DNA from: Vombatus ursinus
Taxonomy: Eukaryota; Chordata; Mammalia; Diprotodontia; Vombatidae
DNA: 64,000 bases
Assembly (NCBI RefSeq): GCF_900497805.2
Contig: NW_020948983.1
Location: 25,084,494 to 25,148,493, forward strand
Direction: 5' to 3'
This document shows positions 25,043 to 40,600 of the stretch, piece after piece (the first letter of the stretch is position 1; each line of letters starts with the position of its first letter). A program made the translations under genes and the position numbers. Below the pieces are notes generated by a model. The model was not told the origin of the DNA and did not search any database. It saw nothing but the letters and a program-made list of their open reading frames with translations.

Positions 25043-28000
25043 TAGAGTTACATCACCCTTGCTCTTACTATTATTTCTAGCCTAACTATAGAATCCCTAG
25101 TCCTAGAATGAACCTGGAGTAATTGTTTAGAATGTTCTCATAGTCCTACATAGAAGACAGTGTACATTCAGGGTGCAGGCAAGTGTACTTCCAAACGATT
25201 ACAGAAAAAAAAAAGTTTATATCTGTAACAAAAAACCTCCATCACTTCCATTAGCAGATGTTTTTTAAATAGACATAGCAAGAGATATCAAATTATTATA
25301 GACTTGATGAAATGCTCCATTTCTTTAGGAACAGACTCCTAAAAGTCCTCTATCCCAATTCTCTCATTCTACAGATGTAAAATTTGAGATCTAAAAAAAA
25401 GGTTAAGTGACAAAGCCCACCTAGTTTTATCAGAGAGGAGGTTAGAACCCAGGTGTGCTGCCATTTTAATACTTTTTGAATTGTGATATCAATGGAAGGG
25501 GGTGGTGTTAATGGTTATCTATGCATTCAGTTCGCATGTGATTCATAATGTCAGAGAGATTCCTGGGAGGTCCACTCTGGGCATACCCATTCTCTCTGGT
25601 CCTCAGTTTTCTCATCTATAAAATGAGAGGCATGAAATAAATAACATCTAAGCTTCCTTATAGCTATAGCATCTTAAGAGCTGTCAGAGAGATTGTCGGG
25701 GCAGGTAGGTGTCACAGTGGATAGAGCACTGGCCCTGGATTCAGGAGGACTTGAGTTTAAATCTGGCCTCAGACATATAACACTTACTAGCTATGTGACC
25801 CTGGGCAAGTCACTTTAACCCCATTGCCTAGCCCCCCCCCCAAAAAAAAGAGACTGTAGATTTACTTGCTAGATCTACCAAGTTTCAAACATACCTTTCT
25901 AAATTTAAATTAAGATGAAAAACTAATTTCTAACTACATATTAAAAGAAGCAAGCTATGATGGAGTAGTAGAAATCCTTAAGATCTACTGGTCTGATTAG
26001 AAGATCTGATGGTCTTGCCAATCATCGATTCTGTACTTAGGGTAAACGCTTAGTGGATATTAACACAGTAACATCTTACTTGGTCCTTAGCTGGAGACAT
26101 TTGTTCAACTGATATTGGAATCTCTTTCCCATCAAGGCTCTGTGGCTGGTCACTAGTGGCTGCATCTGTCTTAAAGTATTTTCTGGGTGGAGGTTTGGGC
26201 TTGGAAGATGTGGGCTTTCTAACCAGAATCTCAAAGGATTTCTTGACTTTCAAGGGCTGGTGGCACTCCTCAGTCCTCACTGGAGTTTGGCTCTCTGGAC
26301 TGGTTCTTGAAGATGAAAGCAACAAAGCCGGCTCCTGGGTCACTGGGATGTCCACAACGGCAGCTCTTGGCTCTGAGTCCGAGGGCTGCTGCGGGCTGCT
26401 GTTGGTGCTGTTCCCGACAGATGAGGCAGGGGTGTAACTGCTATCACTACTAGATCGGATCATGACTTTCTGAGACCTTCGGTGGAAAGGAATGATACTC
26501 TTCTCACTCTCCTTTTCACATGTGGGTCTGCCGTGCCAGCTACTCTCTAGTCTCTTAATACCTGCAATTGGGACACAGTCAAAACTTTTTGAATAAGATT
26601 TATTTAGAACACAATAATCCAATTCTACATTATTACTTATGTTCCTAGAATTATACTAGGCATTGCCAGAATACAACAGAAGTATTTGATGAAATAATGC
26701 CTGCCTTCAAGGACCTTATGAGCTTCTGGCAGGATGAGACCTCTACCTACACTTTATAGTTTAAAGCCTGGCTGCCAAGGAATGTATAGGTAAGCTGTGA
26801 CTCAGTAGTGTTCCAGACTGTGATACCATGGACCTGGGCATAATCTTGTTCAGAGATGAGGGAGATAGAGAGAGACAGGGAAGAGTCTTTCACAAAATCT
26901 TTTAGGCTCTTGGCCTCATCCATAATTTCCCTTACGATCATCATAATTTTGCTCCTATTTTCCCCTAAAAGGGCCCTCAGTTTCCTCTCAAGTGGTTAAC
27001 ATTTTAGTTTAACAGGAAATCAAATACAGAATATATTTTATCTAACCTGACCAAAAAAAATGTATAAGAGGCTCAAACCCATGCCTTTGTTAGTTAGAAA
27101 AAGTTTTTCCTTTTCCTGCCTTAGACACTCACTTAACTGTGTAGACTCCACTAGTCTCAGCCTCAATTTCTTCATCTGAAAAATGGAGATAATAATAGCA
27201 CCTACTGCACAGAGTTGTGAGGATAAAATGAGATAACACATGTAAAGCATTGCACAAATCTTAAAGCTCTAAATAAATATAAGCTATTATTTCTTCTTTA
27301 GGAGACATCAAAAACAATCCTTCTCTCTAAAGGTTCTTACCTTCCCTCCAGACCTAGACAAACCACATGTCTCAGCACCAACAATAATAATAGCTGGCAT
27401 TTATATATTGCTTTAAGATTTGCAGGGCACTTTACAAATATTATTACATGTTATCCTTACAACAACCCTGGAAGGTAGATATTATCTCCATTTTACAGAT
27501 GAAGAAACTGAGCCTGACAGAGGTTAAGTGACTTGCTCAGGGTCACATAACTAGGAAGTATCTGAGGCTGGATTTAAACTCAGGTCTTCCTGACTCCAGG
27601 TTCAGCACTCTATCCTTTGAGCCACCTTGGAAAGTAATAGAAGGTATATATATATATTTATATGATCTAGTGACATTCAATCCAAGCTGTTCCTCCCAAA
27701 TCTCCCAACTCCAGGCATTTTCATTGGTGAACATTCCCTCATGTCTGGAACTCTCTCCCACCTCATCTCTACCTATGGCTTCCTTCAAGTCTCTGATTCA
27801 TATATACGTATTCCCTGCTGTGCTGATCCTTCTTCCCCCTTAGGGTCATGTAAACAGAGCATCTTGTTAATTCTACCTGTATAATAGATTTAGGTGGGTA
27901 AGCTGTTTTCTACTTCATTTCACAAAATCTTTTTGGCTCTTGGCCTCATCCGTAATTTTTCTTATGATCATTATAATTTTGCTCCTATTTCTTCCTAAAA

Positions 28001-28415
28001 GGGCCCTCAGTTTCCCTTCAAGTGGTTAACATTTTGGTTTAACAAGAAATCAAATACAAAATACATTTTATCTAACCTCACCAAAAAAAAATGGATAAAA
28101 GTTCAAACAAATTCCTTTGACAGTTAGGAAAAGTTTTTCCTAACTCAAATAGGGAACTGAGAATCCTGATTTAAAAAAAAAAAAGCTCTGGTCCCCAAAG
28201 CACTGCTTATTCTATCACAACTGATTGTTGCAATAGCCAATTTTATTAAGACTATGGACTTGATGTTTGGGATAATGAAATCTTCCATAAGAGGTGGGAC
28301 TATCATGAGTGGAGTAGTATGTGTGGATTAGTAGACAGATAGATATAGATACAGATATAGATATAGATAGATATACAGATACAGAGAGATGAAGGTGAAG
28401 AAGGAGAGAGAGAAA

Positions 28416-28489
<74 letters not shown>

Positions 28490-31400
28490 CTGTCTTATGG
28501 AAGAGTAAATAATCCAGAAGTCACTTTTTTTCCCACAAGATCACTGTCAAAGAATAAAATTCTCAACCTTCTCAGTGGTTAGAAAATTGGACCAGGTATT
28601 TGTTGTAAATAAAACAAATCATCTGTTGTAAATCTATGATTTATTGTAAATCATAAATTAAAGATCTATAAGAGACCTTAGAATCTGAGTTGCCAATTTC
28701 CCTGAATTTATAGTTGCAATAACTAAGACCAAAGTTCATACAGTTGGTGACAAAGTTGATGACAGAATTCATTCTTTTCCCTGATTCATAGCTAAATGTT
28801 GTTTCCTTTATACCAGACTATGAGATAAGACTATGACAAAGGAGGGGGAAAGATAAATGCCATGCTGTGCCTTTGAACAATGCGTAGTTCTTACTGTATC
28901 CTCCTCATTCAAGGCCTTCTGTGATCCACCAGCAGGCTTCCAGCCAGTCACATAAGCGTATTATTCATAATTGTTCTGTCCACTGATCTAGTCTTTTCAT
29001 CTCACCAGTCGAAGTTCATGATCAGTTTAAATTTCTGCCTCTTTAGGCTTTTCTCAGCTCCCAGCTATTTTGGTGCTTGTAATCCAATTAAGACTCTAAC
29101 CTAATATTTTGTAAACATTCAACTCAAGTCAATAAATATTTATTAAATACTAATTGTGTTCATTAGGGAGACTGCTTTACTACTACGAGACTGCTTTACT
29201 CTCAAGTTTGCCTAGAGCACAGGATGCATAAAGACAAATAATTGGGGAAAGACTGGAAAGTTAAGTTGGAGTGAGATCATGGAAGTCTTTCATACTAAGG
29301 AATTTCAACTTTATCTAGAAGGAAGTGAGGAACCTTCTGAGCAAGGGACTGACACGATGAAATCTGTGCTTGAGATCTAAGATGATAAATTTAGAATTAG
29401 AAAGGACCTTAGAGGCCATGAGTCTAAACCCTTCATTTTACAGATGAGGAAACTGAGGCACAGCATTAGACAGCTAATGAGTATCTGAGGCAGAATTCAA
29501 ACTCAGGTTTTCCTCATGTCGCCCAGTTACCACTACACCATCCAGATGCTTAAAGAAGTTTGTTCAGGCTTCAGATATATAGAGTAGATTGCAGAAGAAA
29601 CCAATTCAATGGTTAAAGGACTAGTCCAAGTAAGAAGTTAATGAGATTATAACAAAATTATAAAGACAAACTTTGGAAGAGTAAGAATTCTGATCAATGA
29701 AATAATCAATCATAATTTCACAACAATGATGATAAAGCATACTCCCCATCTGTTGGCAGAGAGGTAATGGACTCAGCATGCAGGATAAGACAGATATTTT
29801 TGGACATGGCCAAGGAAGGAATCTATTTTGCTTGACTAGGAATATTTTTTATGAGGGCTTTTTTTTTCTTTTTTCTTTTCCAATGTGAAGAGGTGACAGG
29901 GAGAGAAAATAAATGTTTGTTAATAGGAAACAAAAAGGTGAAATGGAGGTTACATGAAGATAAATAAACAATTCAATGTAAAAAAAAAAGTGATGACCGC
30001 CCAAATTAAGGTGAGAGTAGAAAGGAGAGGATGAGTCTACAGGGTGTCACAAAAGTCTGAGGGCAGTTTTAAGTTCTTAAATCACACAAGCTTTAAATTA
30101 GACCCTGCCAATCCTCACATAACAGGTTTCACCTTAGCCATTTGTAGTACTCTGTAACCAACAGTCTCCTGATGCATACAAAGGAGGGCAAAGATTTCCT
30201 TGGCTTCATTATTTTTCTTACCTTCCAAACTCCAATGATGTTTCTCTTTTCCAAATTTGCTATTCTCTACAGCCTGAGCCACAGCTTCTTTTAGTTGCTG
30301 TTCCGACACCTAGAAAATATCAGCTCACTTTGTAAACTTGCCTTGGGAGCTACAAGAGAACTGAGAACCTAAGTGTTACCTCATGCCAAGCCAGGGGTTA
30401 TTGTATTAGTCTCTTACTGGCCTTACTGCCTATTTTCTCTCCCCTTCCATCCATCCATCCATCCTGACAGAGTAATCTTTTGAAAGCAAAGCACTGTTTC
30501 ATACATATCACCTTCCTTAAACACACACACACACACACACACACACACCCCTTAAAAAACTCCAATAACTTCCCTTGTCTATAAGATAAATTGTGAAATT
30601 CTTAAACCTGCCATCCAAGGCCCACGATACAATCTGTCCCCCATTTTTCTCCCATTACTTACCCTACATAAACCCTCTGTTCTTATCAGACTGGTTTGTC
30701 TCTGGAACATGGATATACATGTGTATATCTTTGCTTGTGCTCATGTTCTTTCCCCTAGGATCCCTCTCCTTAAATCTCACCTTTCCTTCAAACCTCAGAT
30801 CATCTAATGCCTCCAAGGATAAAATCTTAGAGTTCTTGTGTTAAGTAAAACTGCGGAGATCCTCTAAATTTTAAATTTAAGATTGTAGAGATCCTCTAAA
30901 TCTTACGAATGAGAAAAGTGAGACCCAAAGAGACCATTCCTCTCTTGTCTGGGGGTCACACAGCTAATTAATGTTTGGACTGAGATAAGAACCCAGGTGT
31001 CCTTGATTCCATGCGCCTGACTGCTCAAACCTTCCCAGATCATAGAATTAGAATCAAACCTTTTTAGAGCTAGGTGGGATCCTGGGAGTGGCTTCTTCTC
31101 TTTACCTGTAGCACTTATTATCAGAATCTCTAGGTTGGTACTTGCTCATGTGACATCATATTATAATGATTCATCCCCTGGTGTGTAGGTCCTATATTCC
31201 CAACCAAGTTTTACCAATGAGGGGAGGGGACACATTTTGTTCTATGATTTTTAGTGAACAGTAGATCCACAAGTGGATGTTTGTTGATAATGAAGTGTGT
31301 TCCTAAAATTGTTGATAGCATGGTGCAAGAGCTAGAGTTCTGTGCTTTGAGTCAAGAAGGCATGAGCTTGCACACTTACTAGCTGTGTGACTGTGGTTGA

Positions 31401-34400
31401 GTCATGTTACATCTTTAAACCTCACTTTCCTCATATGTAAAGTGGGGGCATCAGGCTAGATAATCTCTATTGGCCCTTCTAGATCTAAATCCTTCGAGTG
31501 TTCCAGAAAGTTAAGGAAAAGCCAGGTAACAAGTTGGTAAACTTTTTTGGTAACCTGATATCTTCTCTGAAACTATCGTAAGATACTTCCTTAATGAAAG
31601 ATGACTCTGGGATTTAAATACCTATATCACAGTTACAAACCACAAATGAAAATCATAGCAACAAAGAAAAACATCTAGCAAATTAAGTAGGATCTACGTT
31701 ACATTGGAATCTGCCCCAGATATTCTGTAGAAATCTTAAAACGGACATATCTAAAACTGAACTCATCATCTTTCTTCCCAAACCCTCCCCTCTTCCTAAC
31801 TTGCCTGTTATTGTTCAGGGCACCACCAACCTCCCAGTCACCCATGCCTACCAGCTGAGTGTCATCCTCATCTCCTCACTCTCTCTCACCCGCCGTATCC
31901 AATCTGTTGCCAAGTCCTGTTAATTTTACCTTCATGACACCCTTCATATATACCTCTCTTCTACTCTGACACTGCCATTTCTCTAGTGCAAGCCCTCATC
32001 ACCTCATGCCTGGACTATTGGAAATAGATCTCCAGTTGGTCTCCCTGACTCAAATATTTCCCCACTCTATTCAATCTTCCATTCAGCCATCCAATTGATC
32101 TTCCTAAAGTGTAAATCTGATGTCATTTCCCTGACCACCCCCCCGCCCAACATCCACATACACCATTCAGCCAACTCCAGAGGCTCTATATCACCTCCAG
32201 GATCAAATGTAAAATCCTCCGGCATCCAAAGTCCTTCAAAACCTGCCCCCCTCTTAATTTTCCAAACTTCTTATACATCACTTCCCTCTACACCCTCCTC
32301 TATGATCTAGTGACATTCACATCCAAGCTGTTCCTCCCAAAGGAGTTCCTCCCATCTCCCAACACTGGACATTTTCATTGGTTAATAGTCCCTCATGTCT
32401 GGAACTCTCTCCCACCTCATCTCTACCTTGTGGACTCCATGGCTCCCTTCAAGTCTCTGATAAAATCCCACCCTCTATAAGAAGTCTTCTCAGATCCCAT
32501 GTAATGCTAATGCCTCCCCATTGAGGTTATCTCCAATTTATTCTGTCTATATCTTGTTTCTACACACTTGTTTCTGTGTTGTCTCCCTTATTAGACTGTA
32601 ATCTCCCTGAAAGCTGGGACCAAATTTACTTTTCTTTAATCCCTTAGCACAGCACCTTTATAACAATAAAGGCTTGTTTTGATTTGACTGAATTCTTCTA
32701 TTATCTAATCTAAGCAAATTATTTAAATAAGATATTCCATTTTTTTTATTTATCGGTATACTGAGAATATATTAAATTGTATTTAAAATCATAAATAGAG
32801 TTAAGAATATTGCATTTCACAGTAGGGACCCAGGCTCAAGCAATGCTAATATCTATAATCCAGAAACAAGATTGAACTTCCCCTAATAATGATCCTTCAC
32901 AACAGCCCCATCCATTAGGCCTCCGTTCTTGTTTGATATGGGTATTAGTTACTATGTGAAGATTATTATGTTTATGCTGAACTTCCTTGCAGTAAAATTT
33001 TCAAGGAACATCTTTATTTCTATAAGATTTGACTTCCAGGTTTGGTCCTAGGTGATTGAAGTAGGTGACAGAGGTGGAAATACTTGAGGCGTTACCTGGG
33101 GATCAGGGTGTCTGCTGATAATCACCGGGACTGCTCCAGGATCACAGTGGCTTAGAATGGCATACACTTCATTGAGTGTCATGTTTTGAACTGAGATCTC
33201 ATTAATTTCTATGATTTCATCACCACATCTGCAAAATAAGCAGCAACAACAGGTCCGTGATTCCAGTGACATAATTCAAAGCAAAATGACATCCAGACTT
33301 TTAAGGCTTGGTTACATTGGGCCTATGGCTACTTGTTCAAGAAGGATTGGGCTGATTTCTGATGCAGCTAGAGATTAAATCAGTCCTTGGACTTCCTTTC
33401 CCCTATTGAAACTTAACACAAAAACAGGGAAAAGGAGTAATTTCCTCAGGCACAGTATTTAACACACCCCATAAAATGAAGCTCTCATCAGAACTTCTTT
33501 GTATGGGATACAAATTATACTATAATTGCAGGACAAAGAGAAAATGAGAGAAAAAAAAACACTTTCCCCTCCCTTTGCTATATGGAAGAGTGAGGGTCAA
33601 GGGGATGTGAAGAAAGACTGGCAAAGGAAATAAAGAATTACTGCTCAAGTAAACAGCTTCAATATACATACTGACACTCCCTCTAATACCTTAACCTCCC
33701 AGTTCCTCAATTTAGCCATTTCTCATAACCTACTCCTTTACCTCACCTCAGCAACACACAGAGATAATCATGACTTTGATCTTTCCATCACCTACAGATG
33801 AATCACTTCCATGTTCATGAACTCTATGAAATTCCCTTATCTGATCACCTGTTGTTGTTTATTCTCCTGCCTTGCAACTCCAAACTATTCTTTGTCTTCA
33901 TCATGACATTCAATTTCTTAGAGACCCCCATACATGTAAAAGAAGATATTTTCTGGTGACTTTCATTGTGATGCTATCTGATTAAATGTCTTTGTCTGAC
34001 CTGAATAGGTCCTCTGGTTGGCTGGTAAAAATTAGCGTATCACCAGAGGTTCATGAGCTAATGGTTTTGAGTGGGCATTGACACACTTTTCCAATGGGCC
34101 CAGGTGAAAGAATCATGCAAATAATAATGATAACTTGAATTTCCATAGCATTTTACAATTTCCAAAGCACTTTTGCATTTGGTCTTTACAACCCTAATAA
34201 GGTAGGCAAGAGCAAGTACTGTATTAACATTTTTTTCATACAGAAATGGGCTCAGATAGTTAATTGGTTTTGCCCACAATAATCCAGTTAGAAAGTAGCC
34301 TGGAATAGAGCTTGATAAATACTGACAGACAAGATGACTTTGTATTTGGCCAGTACAGTGACTGGGACATAGTAGGATTTAATAAATTTTGATTAGTTGA

Positions 34401-35940
34401 TTACTGACTTGTCACATCAGCTTTTTGTAAATGCCTCAAAAAGATTTTAAAAGTTTTTTAAAAAGTATGAATATCTGACATTTTCTCTGTACAACTTATT
34501 TATTTAGAAAACCCTTAATAAAACTAATAGTACAAAAGTAAATTTTACCCTATCTCCTGTCTCAATCACCACAAATCCAGAATAAAGTTGAAATTTAGAA
34601 ACTTTTACTTTAAAGTCTATTCCTTCAATTTTCAACTTCTTAAAAAAAGATAAATAAATATATAAATCTGAGTCCTAAGTACAACATATAAAACCTCTTT
34701 CTAAATCATACAATTAACTCAGATACCACCCATATCACCATGATTCTCCCTCAAATCTATAAGATCCTTCATAATCTTACTTTGTTATTTCATGAATTTT
34801 TGTCACCTTTGTCCTTTTGAGAAATAAATATAATATCATACCTGAGGCGTCCATCTAAATGCGCCACTGATCCTGGGGAAAGAGTGTGAATAAATATCCC
34901 AGAGATGCACTGGAAGTAAGGGATACTGCATAGGCCAATTCCCAAGCCTACGCCAGCCTCTGGAAAGGAAAATGTGGAATATTAGTGATAAATTAACCAA
35001 ATATTAGGTTATATTTGGTACAGTATATAATAGAAACATACTGATGATTATAAAGCTTTCTGTAGTCCAATCCTAATCCTAGATGGTCTTTGACTAGATC
35101 AGTGGTTCTTAAACTTTGGGATCCCCAAAACTCTTTTAGAGGTTCCACAAGGTTAAAACTATTTTAATAATAATAGCTTAAATTTATAATACAGTAAATA
35201 TAGGCATAATCCGCAGAAACAAAAGCTCTTTGGTTGGTGGAAGGGAAAATCCTTATTAATTTTCAAGAGTATAAAGGGGTCTTAGATTATGTGGAGCAAT
35301 ATGTTTTTAACAATATGGATATCAGAGGCAGCTAGGTGGCACAGTGGATAGAGCACTGGCCCTGAATTCAGGAGGACCTGAATTCAAATCCGGCCTCAGA
35401 CCAAACACTTGACACTTACTAGCTGTGTGACCCTGGGCAGGTCACTTAACCCCAATTGCCTAAAAAAAAAAAATATGGATATCCAATAAACTCACTCTGA
35501 GAGCTATAAATGTCCCTGTTGATTTCCACCATTTGCACAGCCTAATTGTATTATTCATTTATTTATTCCATTGTTTATTCATTTAATAGTACCTGGCACG
35601 TTGTATATACTTAATAAATGTTCTATTCTATATCTCTCCAAATCTATCTATTTGTCTCCCTGTCTATATACTATATATCTATCAATAAACATTAATTATC
35701 TTTCTCTCCATCGGCAAAGCTCTGTGTTATGCTTTGTGAAGGTTAAAAAGATGACTTGGACATGATCTCTGCCTTTAAGAATCTTCTAATCTAGAAAGAG
35801 AAATAAGAAAGTGATGTTTCATGAGAGAAGTATCAAGGGTAATAGGAGCTTAGACGAGGAAGAGATTGCTTCTGACTGATGAAGCCAGGGAAGAGTTCTA
35901 GAGAAGATGCCCTTTGTGCTGATATATGTATGTATATGTA

Positions 35941-36013
<73 letters not shown>

Positions 36014-37635
36014 ATATACGTACATAATTAAATTTTAAATTTTCATTTATTATATCTACATATTTTATATACACATATATATGTATACACACATATACAT
36101 AGATTCACATACATGTTACTATAGAGAGAAGATGCCCTGTGTGCTGATGTATGTATATGTATTATGCATGTATATGTTTATATGTATGTATATATGTATA
36201 TAATTAAACTTTAATTTTTAATTTATTATATTTACATATTTTATATGCACACACATATGTGTGTATATACATATACATAGATTCACATATATGTTACTAT
36301 AGAAAGAAGACGGCCTTTGTGCTGAGCTCTCTGTCTCTGTCTCCATGAGAGAGAGTTCAGCACAAAAAACATTTTCTCTTTATAGTAACATGAATAGCAA
36401 AATGATTCAATAGCATTACTAGAATTTAGATCTCTGGAGGCTGGAAGAGTCACACAGATATCTATGTCTGGACTTGAAGATGTTTATCACTGGTCAAGCA
36501 CAGTAACAGAAAGTTTCTGTCTACGGAGGTGCTGAGAGAGGGGAGAGAGACCTGAGTGATAGTGAAATAAAATCAGTCTATACCTTGTGTTTTTCTATTT
36601 TTACTGTGCTTTCTTCAAATAAAGAGCTAAAACGTCTCTGAAAGTCAGTGATCCAGTGATACAGGAAGTAGGATGGGGTTTGGTAAAGAGAAGCATGAAA
36701 GATAGTGTCCCTCAGAACAAAGCCAGCAGTTTATACCTTTCTTTAAAGAAACTTCCATTATGATCCTATCATTGGGCTTGGCAGTGTTGGCTGAGAAGGA
36801 TGAGTTTTCCAGACCAAAAGAACTATTTTCCTTGGTGATGCAGGTACTTGAACTCAGTGAACGGCACAGTTGAGGAGAAAGGTAGTTGGACCCTGAATGG
36901 GGAGCGCTCAGGCTGGTCCTGACTGTGAGAGTGAGAAGCCCTCTTTTGGCTTGCTATAAAAAGAAAATAAGATATTATAAAATATTACAAAACCTCAGGA
37001 ATTCAAATTAATCAGAAGAGTTCTTCACCTGACAGTGAAAAGTCTGAATCATGTGAGATATAGATACTTCATCCTACCATTACCTATCAAAATCTTTTCC
37101 ATCCTTCAAGACTTATTACAGAGTGGTCCAGGTCAAATACCATCTTCTCCACGAAGCCTTCTCTAATTCTTCTCAGAAAGAAGTAATACCATTCTCCTCT
37201 ACTCACCTGTAGAAATTGGTTCCCATTTTTTTTTTTTTGGTGCTTAGTGCTCTATCTGGTTCATCTTTGTAATCCCAGTGCCTTGCTCAAAGCACAAAAA
37301 CTATTTGTTGAATTGTTTAATTCATGTAGGAAGAATGATTTGAACTAGATGGTTACACAGTAGCAACTTGTATAAGACCTGCTTTAATGAATATGTAAAA
37401 CTGATAATGTAATTAGCATATGAATTCTTTTTTACAAATGAGTGCTTCTAAAGTTCTTGAAAACTTTTGAATTATTAAGTAATTTACATATTTACCTCCA
37501 CAATCTTGCTTAATACCACTAGATTTCTTGGCAGTCTTATTTTAAAGCAAGATTAATCTTTAACTAAACTCCCAGTTTAATCATTGTAAATTCTAGGTTA
37601 GTGGAAGCTGAATGAGCTTTCACTGTTGTGGTCTC

Positions 37636-37685
<50 letters not shown>

Positions 37686-40600
37686 TGTATGTGTATGCTT
37701 TAATCCACATCTAGGAAACTAGACATTACTGTATTCCAAAGAAGCCATGCAATAAGATAGGGTCACCTTGAATTTCTGCAAAGCATCATTATGTGTTAAT
37801 CCATCCATTGATTCTCCATTAAGTTCCAGAATCTCATCCCCTATTTGGATAAAGGGAAATTGAAGAAAATTATTATCTAATCCAAAACCATTAGAATTCA
37901 AAAGATATATATGGGGATATAACGGTAGTATTGTATCTGAAAATATATTCTCACTTAGATAAAGTCGTTGGACTACTTTGGACAAGCATATATACTAAAT
38001 GATTTATAATTTTGAATGTGTATTCAAGATGATGAAAATTTCTGCTGAATGAGGATGATACAATTCCATCTTTTGCTTATTTCGGACTACGTGACAATCC
38101 ATCCAGATTCAGCCCAATCAAAAAAAAAAATTGGGTAAGTTACACTTCAAAGGTATGACATAGCACAGCATAACAAAACACTAAACTAGGAGTCAGAAGA
38201 CTTTGGTTCTATTCTAACTCTACCACTTATAGTACTAGCTATGGAATGTTGTGAAGGAGAAGGAATACACACATATGAAGCACCTACTCTGTGCCAGGCA
38301 CTGTGCTACGTGCTTTACAAATATTGTCTCATTTTATCCAAGTCAATTAATCTCTCTGAGCCTCAATTTCCTCATCTATAAAGTTGTAATGATAGTTCCT
38401 GGGCCTGCTGGCTTCTGAGGGGTATTATGAGGAGCAAATTAGATCATGGATGTGAAAGCACTTTGTAAAGTACAAAACATTATAATAATGTAAGAGGTTG
38501 CTAGGGGCAGCTAGGGGGCATAGTATATAGAGTTCTGGTCTTGGAGTCAGGAGGACCTGAGTTCAATCCAGCCCCAGACATTTGACCCTTACTAGTTGTG
38601 TGACCTTGGGCAAGTCACTTAACCCTGATTGTCTCAGCAAAAATCAAAAAAAAAAAAAAGAAGTGACAAATTTTGGGGCAAGTAGGTGCTGTAGTGGATG
38701 GAGCATCAGCCCTGAAGTCAGGAAGACCTGAGTTCAAATCCAGCCTCAGACACATAACACTTACTAGCTGTGTGACCCTGGGCAAGTCACTTAACCCCAA
38801 TTGCCTAAAAAAAAAAAAAAAGGGGTTGCTGATATCATTACTTTAGATAGGAATATTGAAAAATGAAAATATTTAAACCTTATTGAATTTTTATTGAAAT
38901 GGATAGCACTGGTACTCTAGAACACTGTCTGGTCTTATTTAATCTAGTTCTAGTGTATTTGAGAATATTGTTTATTTCAGGTAAGAATAAAGGAAATTAA
39001 GTTTTCTGCACCTGGAGACAGGAATATTAAGTATTTTAACTCATTGAACATTCCTTTATTTTTTTTTAACAAGGAACTCTAAGAATAAAATATGATGCAG
39101 ATTGGTATAAATTTTCCCCCCAGAGAAGTGTAATAAAATTACCAACATAAATAAAACCACCCCATAATCTGTATTGAAAGCAACAACAAATTCTCTAAAT
39201 TACGACCACTTGGGAAAATGTGGATATGGGTGTGGTTGGGTTCATCCTATATAAAGTTAGGTCTCATCTTACGAACAGACTATGTTCCAAAGGTTTATTT
39301 TGTATTTGGGTGGTTGGAAATCCAAATATATTTTTACATAGAAACAATCTTATAAATAGCAGTTAGATTCCCAGGCCAATCCAGAAAAGCCAATGTCACT
39401 TGTCATATGGCTAAAATTATGTATATTTGCAATGAAAAATGGTGAATAAAACAGAAATCTATGGAATCACTTTTTTCTTTGAAATATGATGCAATATATT
39501 TAAATGTAGGGGGTATACACTCCTGAATTCCTGTAAGTCCTTAATCAGGTATTAAATTCCCTTTACAAGGTTAGTTCTTTAATAAGATATGAAGTTAACT
39601 AGTCCTTCTTCCCCCCATCCCCAATTCCCTTGACTCTTTAACAACAAACATATTGAGGATAATTCACTGGTGACCATTTGATACACCTGAGTTCCATCCT
39701 TGAGACTTAGCTTTGTAAGGGAAAACAGAGATATAAGGGATAAGCCAGGATAGAGATACAGAGAAGAAAGATGCTACACACAAAGACTGAGACTCCTTAG
39801 AGTGGAATCCTGCAAACTTTTGAGTCCTCTATGAGAAATGATGCACTCCCAACGACGGCATAAGTAGAAGCAATCATAGACAGATGAGGAGTTATTAGGC
39901 CAGGATAGCACTCAAGGCAGTAGCAACGGAATGTCAGTGGAGCACTCATGGAGGAATTTCAGAACTAAGTGTAAACTAGAGCAAGGAGAAATGAAGGACA
40001 GTCATGGTGTGAAGAAGTAAACCTCTTCAAAGGTATTGGGAGTAATGTGGCCTAAGTAAGTCCCAAAGAAAGATGGCTTGTCACTGGGGAGGGTGACTAG
40101 ACTGTGGCAGAGCCAAGGGCTTTTCCATTGCAAGGGGGTCTCTCCTTATAGAGTAGTGCTCTGAATCTGAATTTGAATCTCATATAGGTCTCTAGGCTCA
40201 CCAGAGAAGTACATTTCTTAATTCTCTATCAAACCAGAATGCTTTCACTTTTTTCATTTTTTTGTGGGGGGGGAGTACTCAACCCCACAATAAATATAGG
40301 TCCCTCAGAGAGGTGTAAACTCTCTGAAAGGGAAGGGATTTGTCTTGACGGTGTATTGCCTCAGATAAAAGTCCTTTACAATTTTATTTGGTTGTTTGTT
40401 GTCTCTATATATGCCTGAGTAATAATGCCTGATCTATATTCAATGATTGACTAGCCTGATTGCTAATATGAGAACTGGAGGGTTCATTACCTATTCTGTA
40501 GATACCTAGACATGAGCCAAATTCTGATATTATTCCCAGGGGAAACATATGAGGACATCAGTCAAAAAGAGGTTTGTAAGAAGGGTAGACTCTGACCTGG

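Noticed and set aside
26156-26437. Plus-strand 93-codon frame
   Set aside because: Antisense shadow of the IL16 exon 26080-26561.
28330-28488. Regular short repeats that could suggest an array
   Set aside because: Plain GATA/GA microsatellite; no spacer structure, so not CRISPR-like.
30307-30309. Apparent start of a frame at SEQQLKEA
   Set aside because: GTG directly after a splice acceptor; it encodes the Val of VSEQQ, not a start.
35819-36092. Overlapping frames rich in His-Thr and Ile-Tyr
   Set aside because: Translation of the (TG)n/(TA)n microsatellite in several frames.
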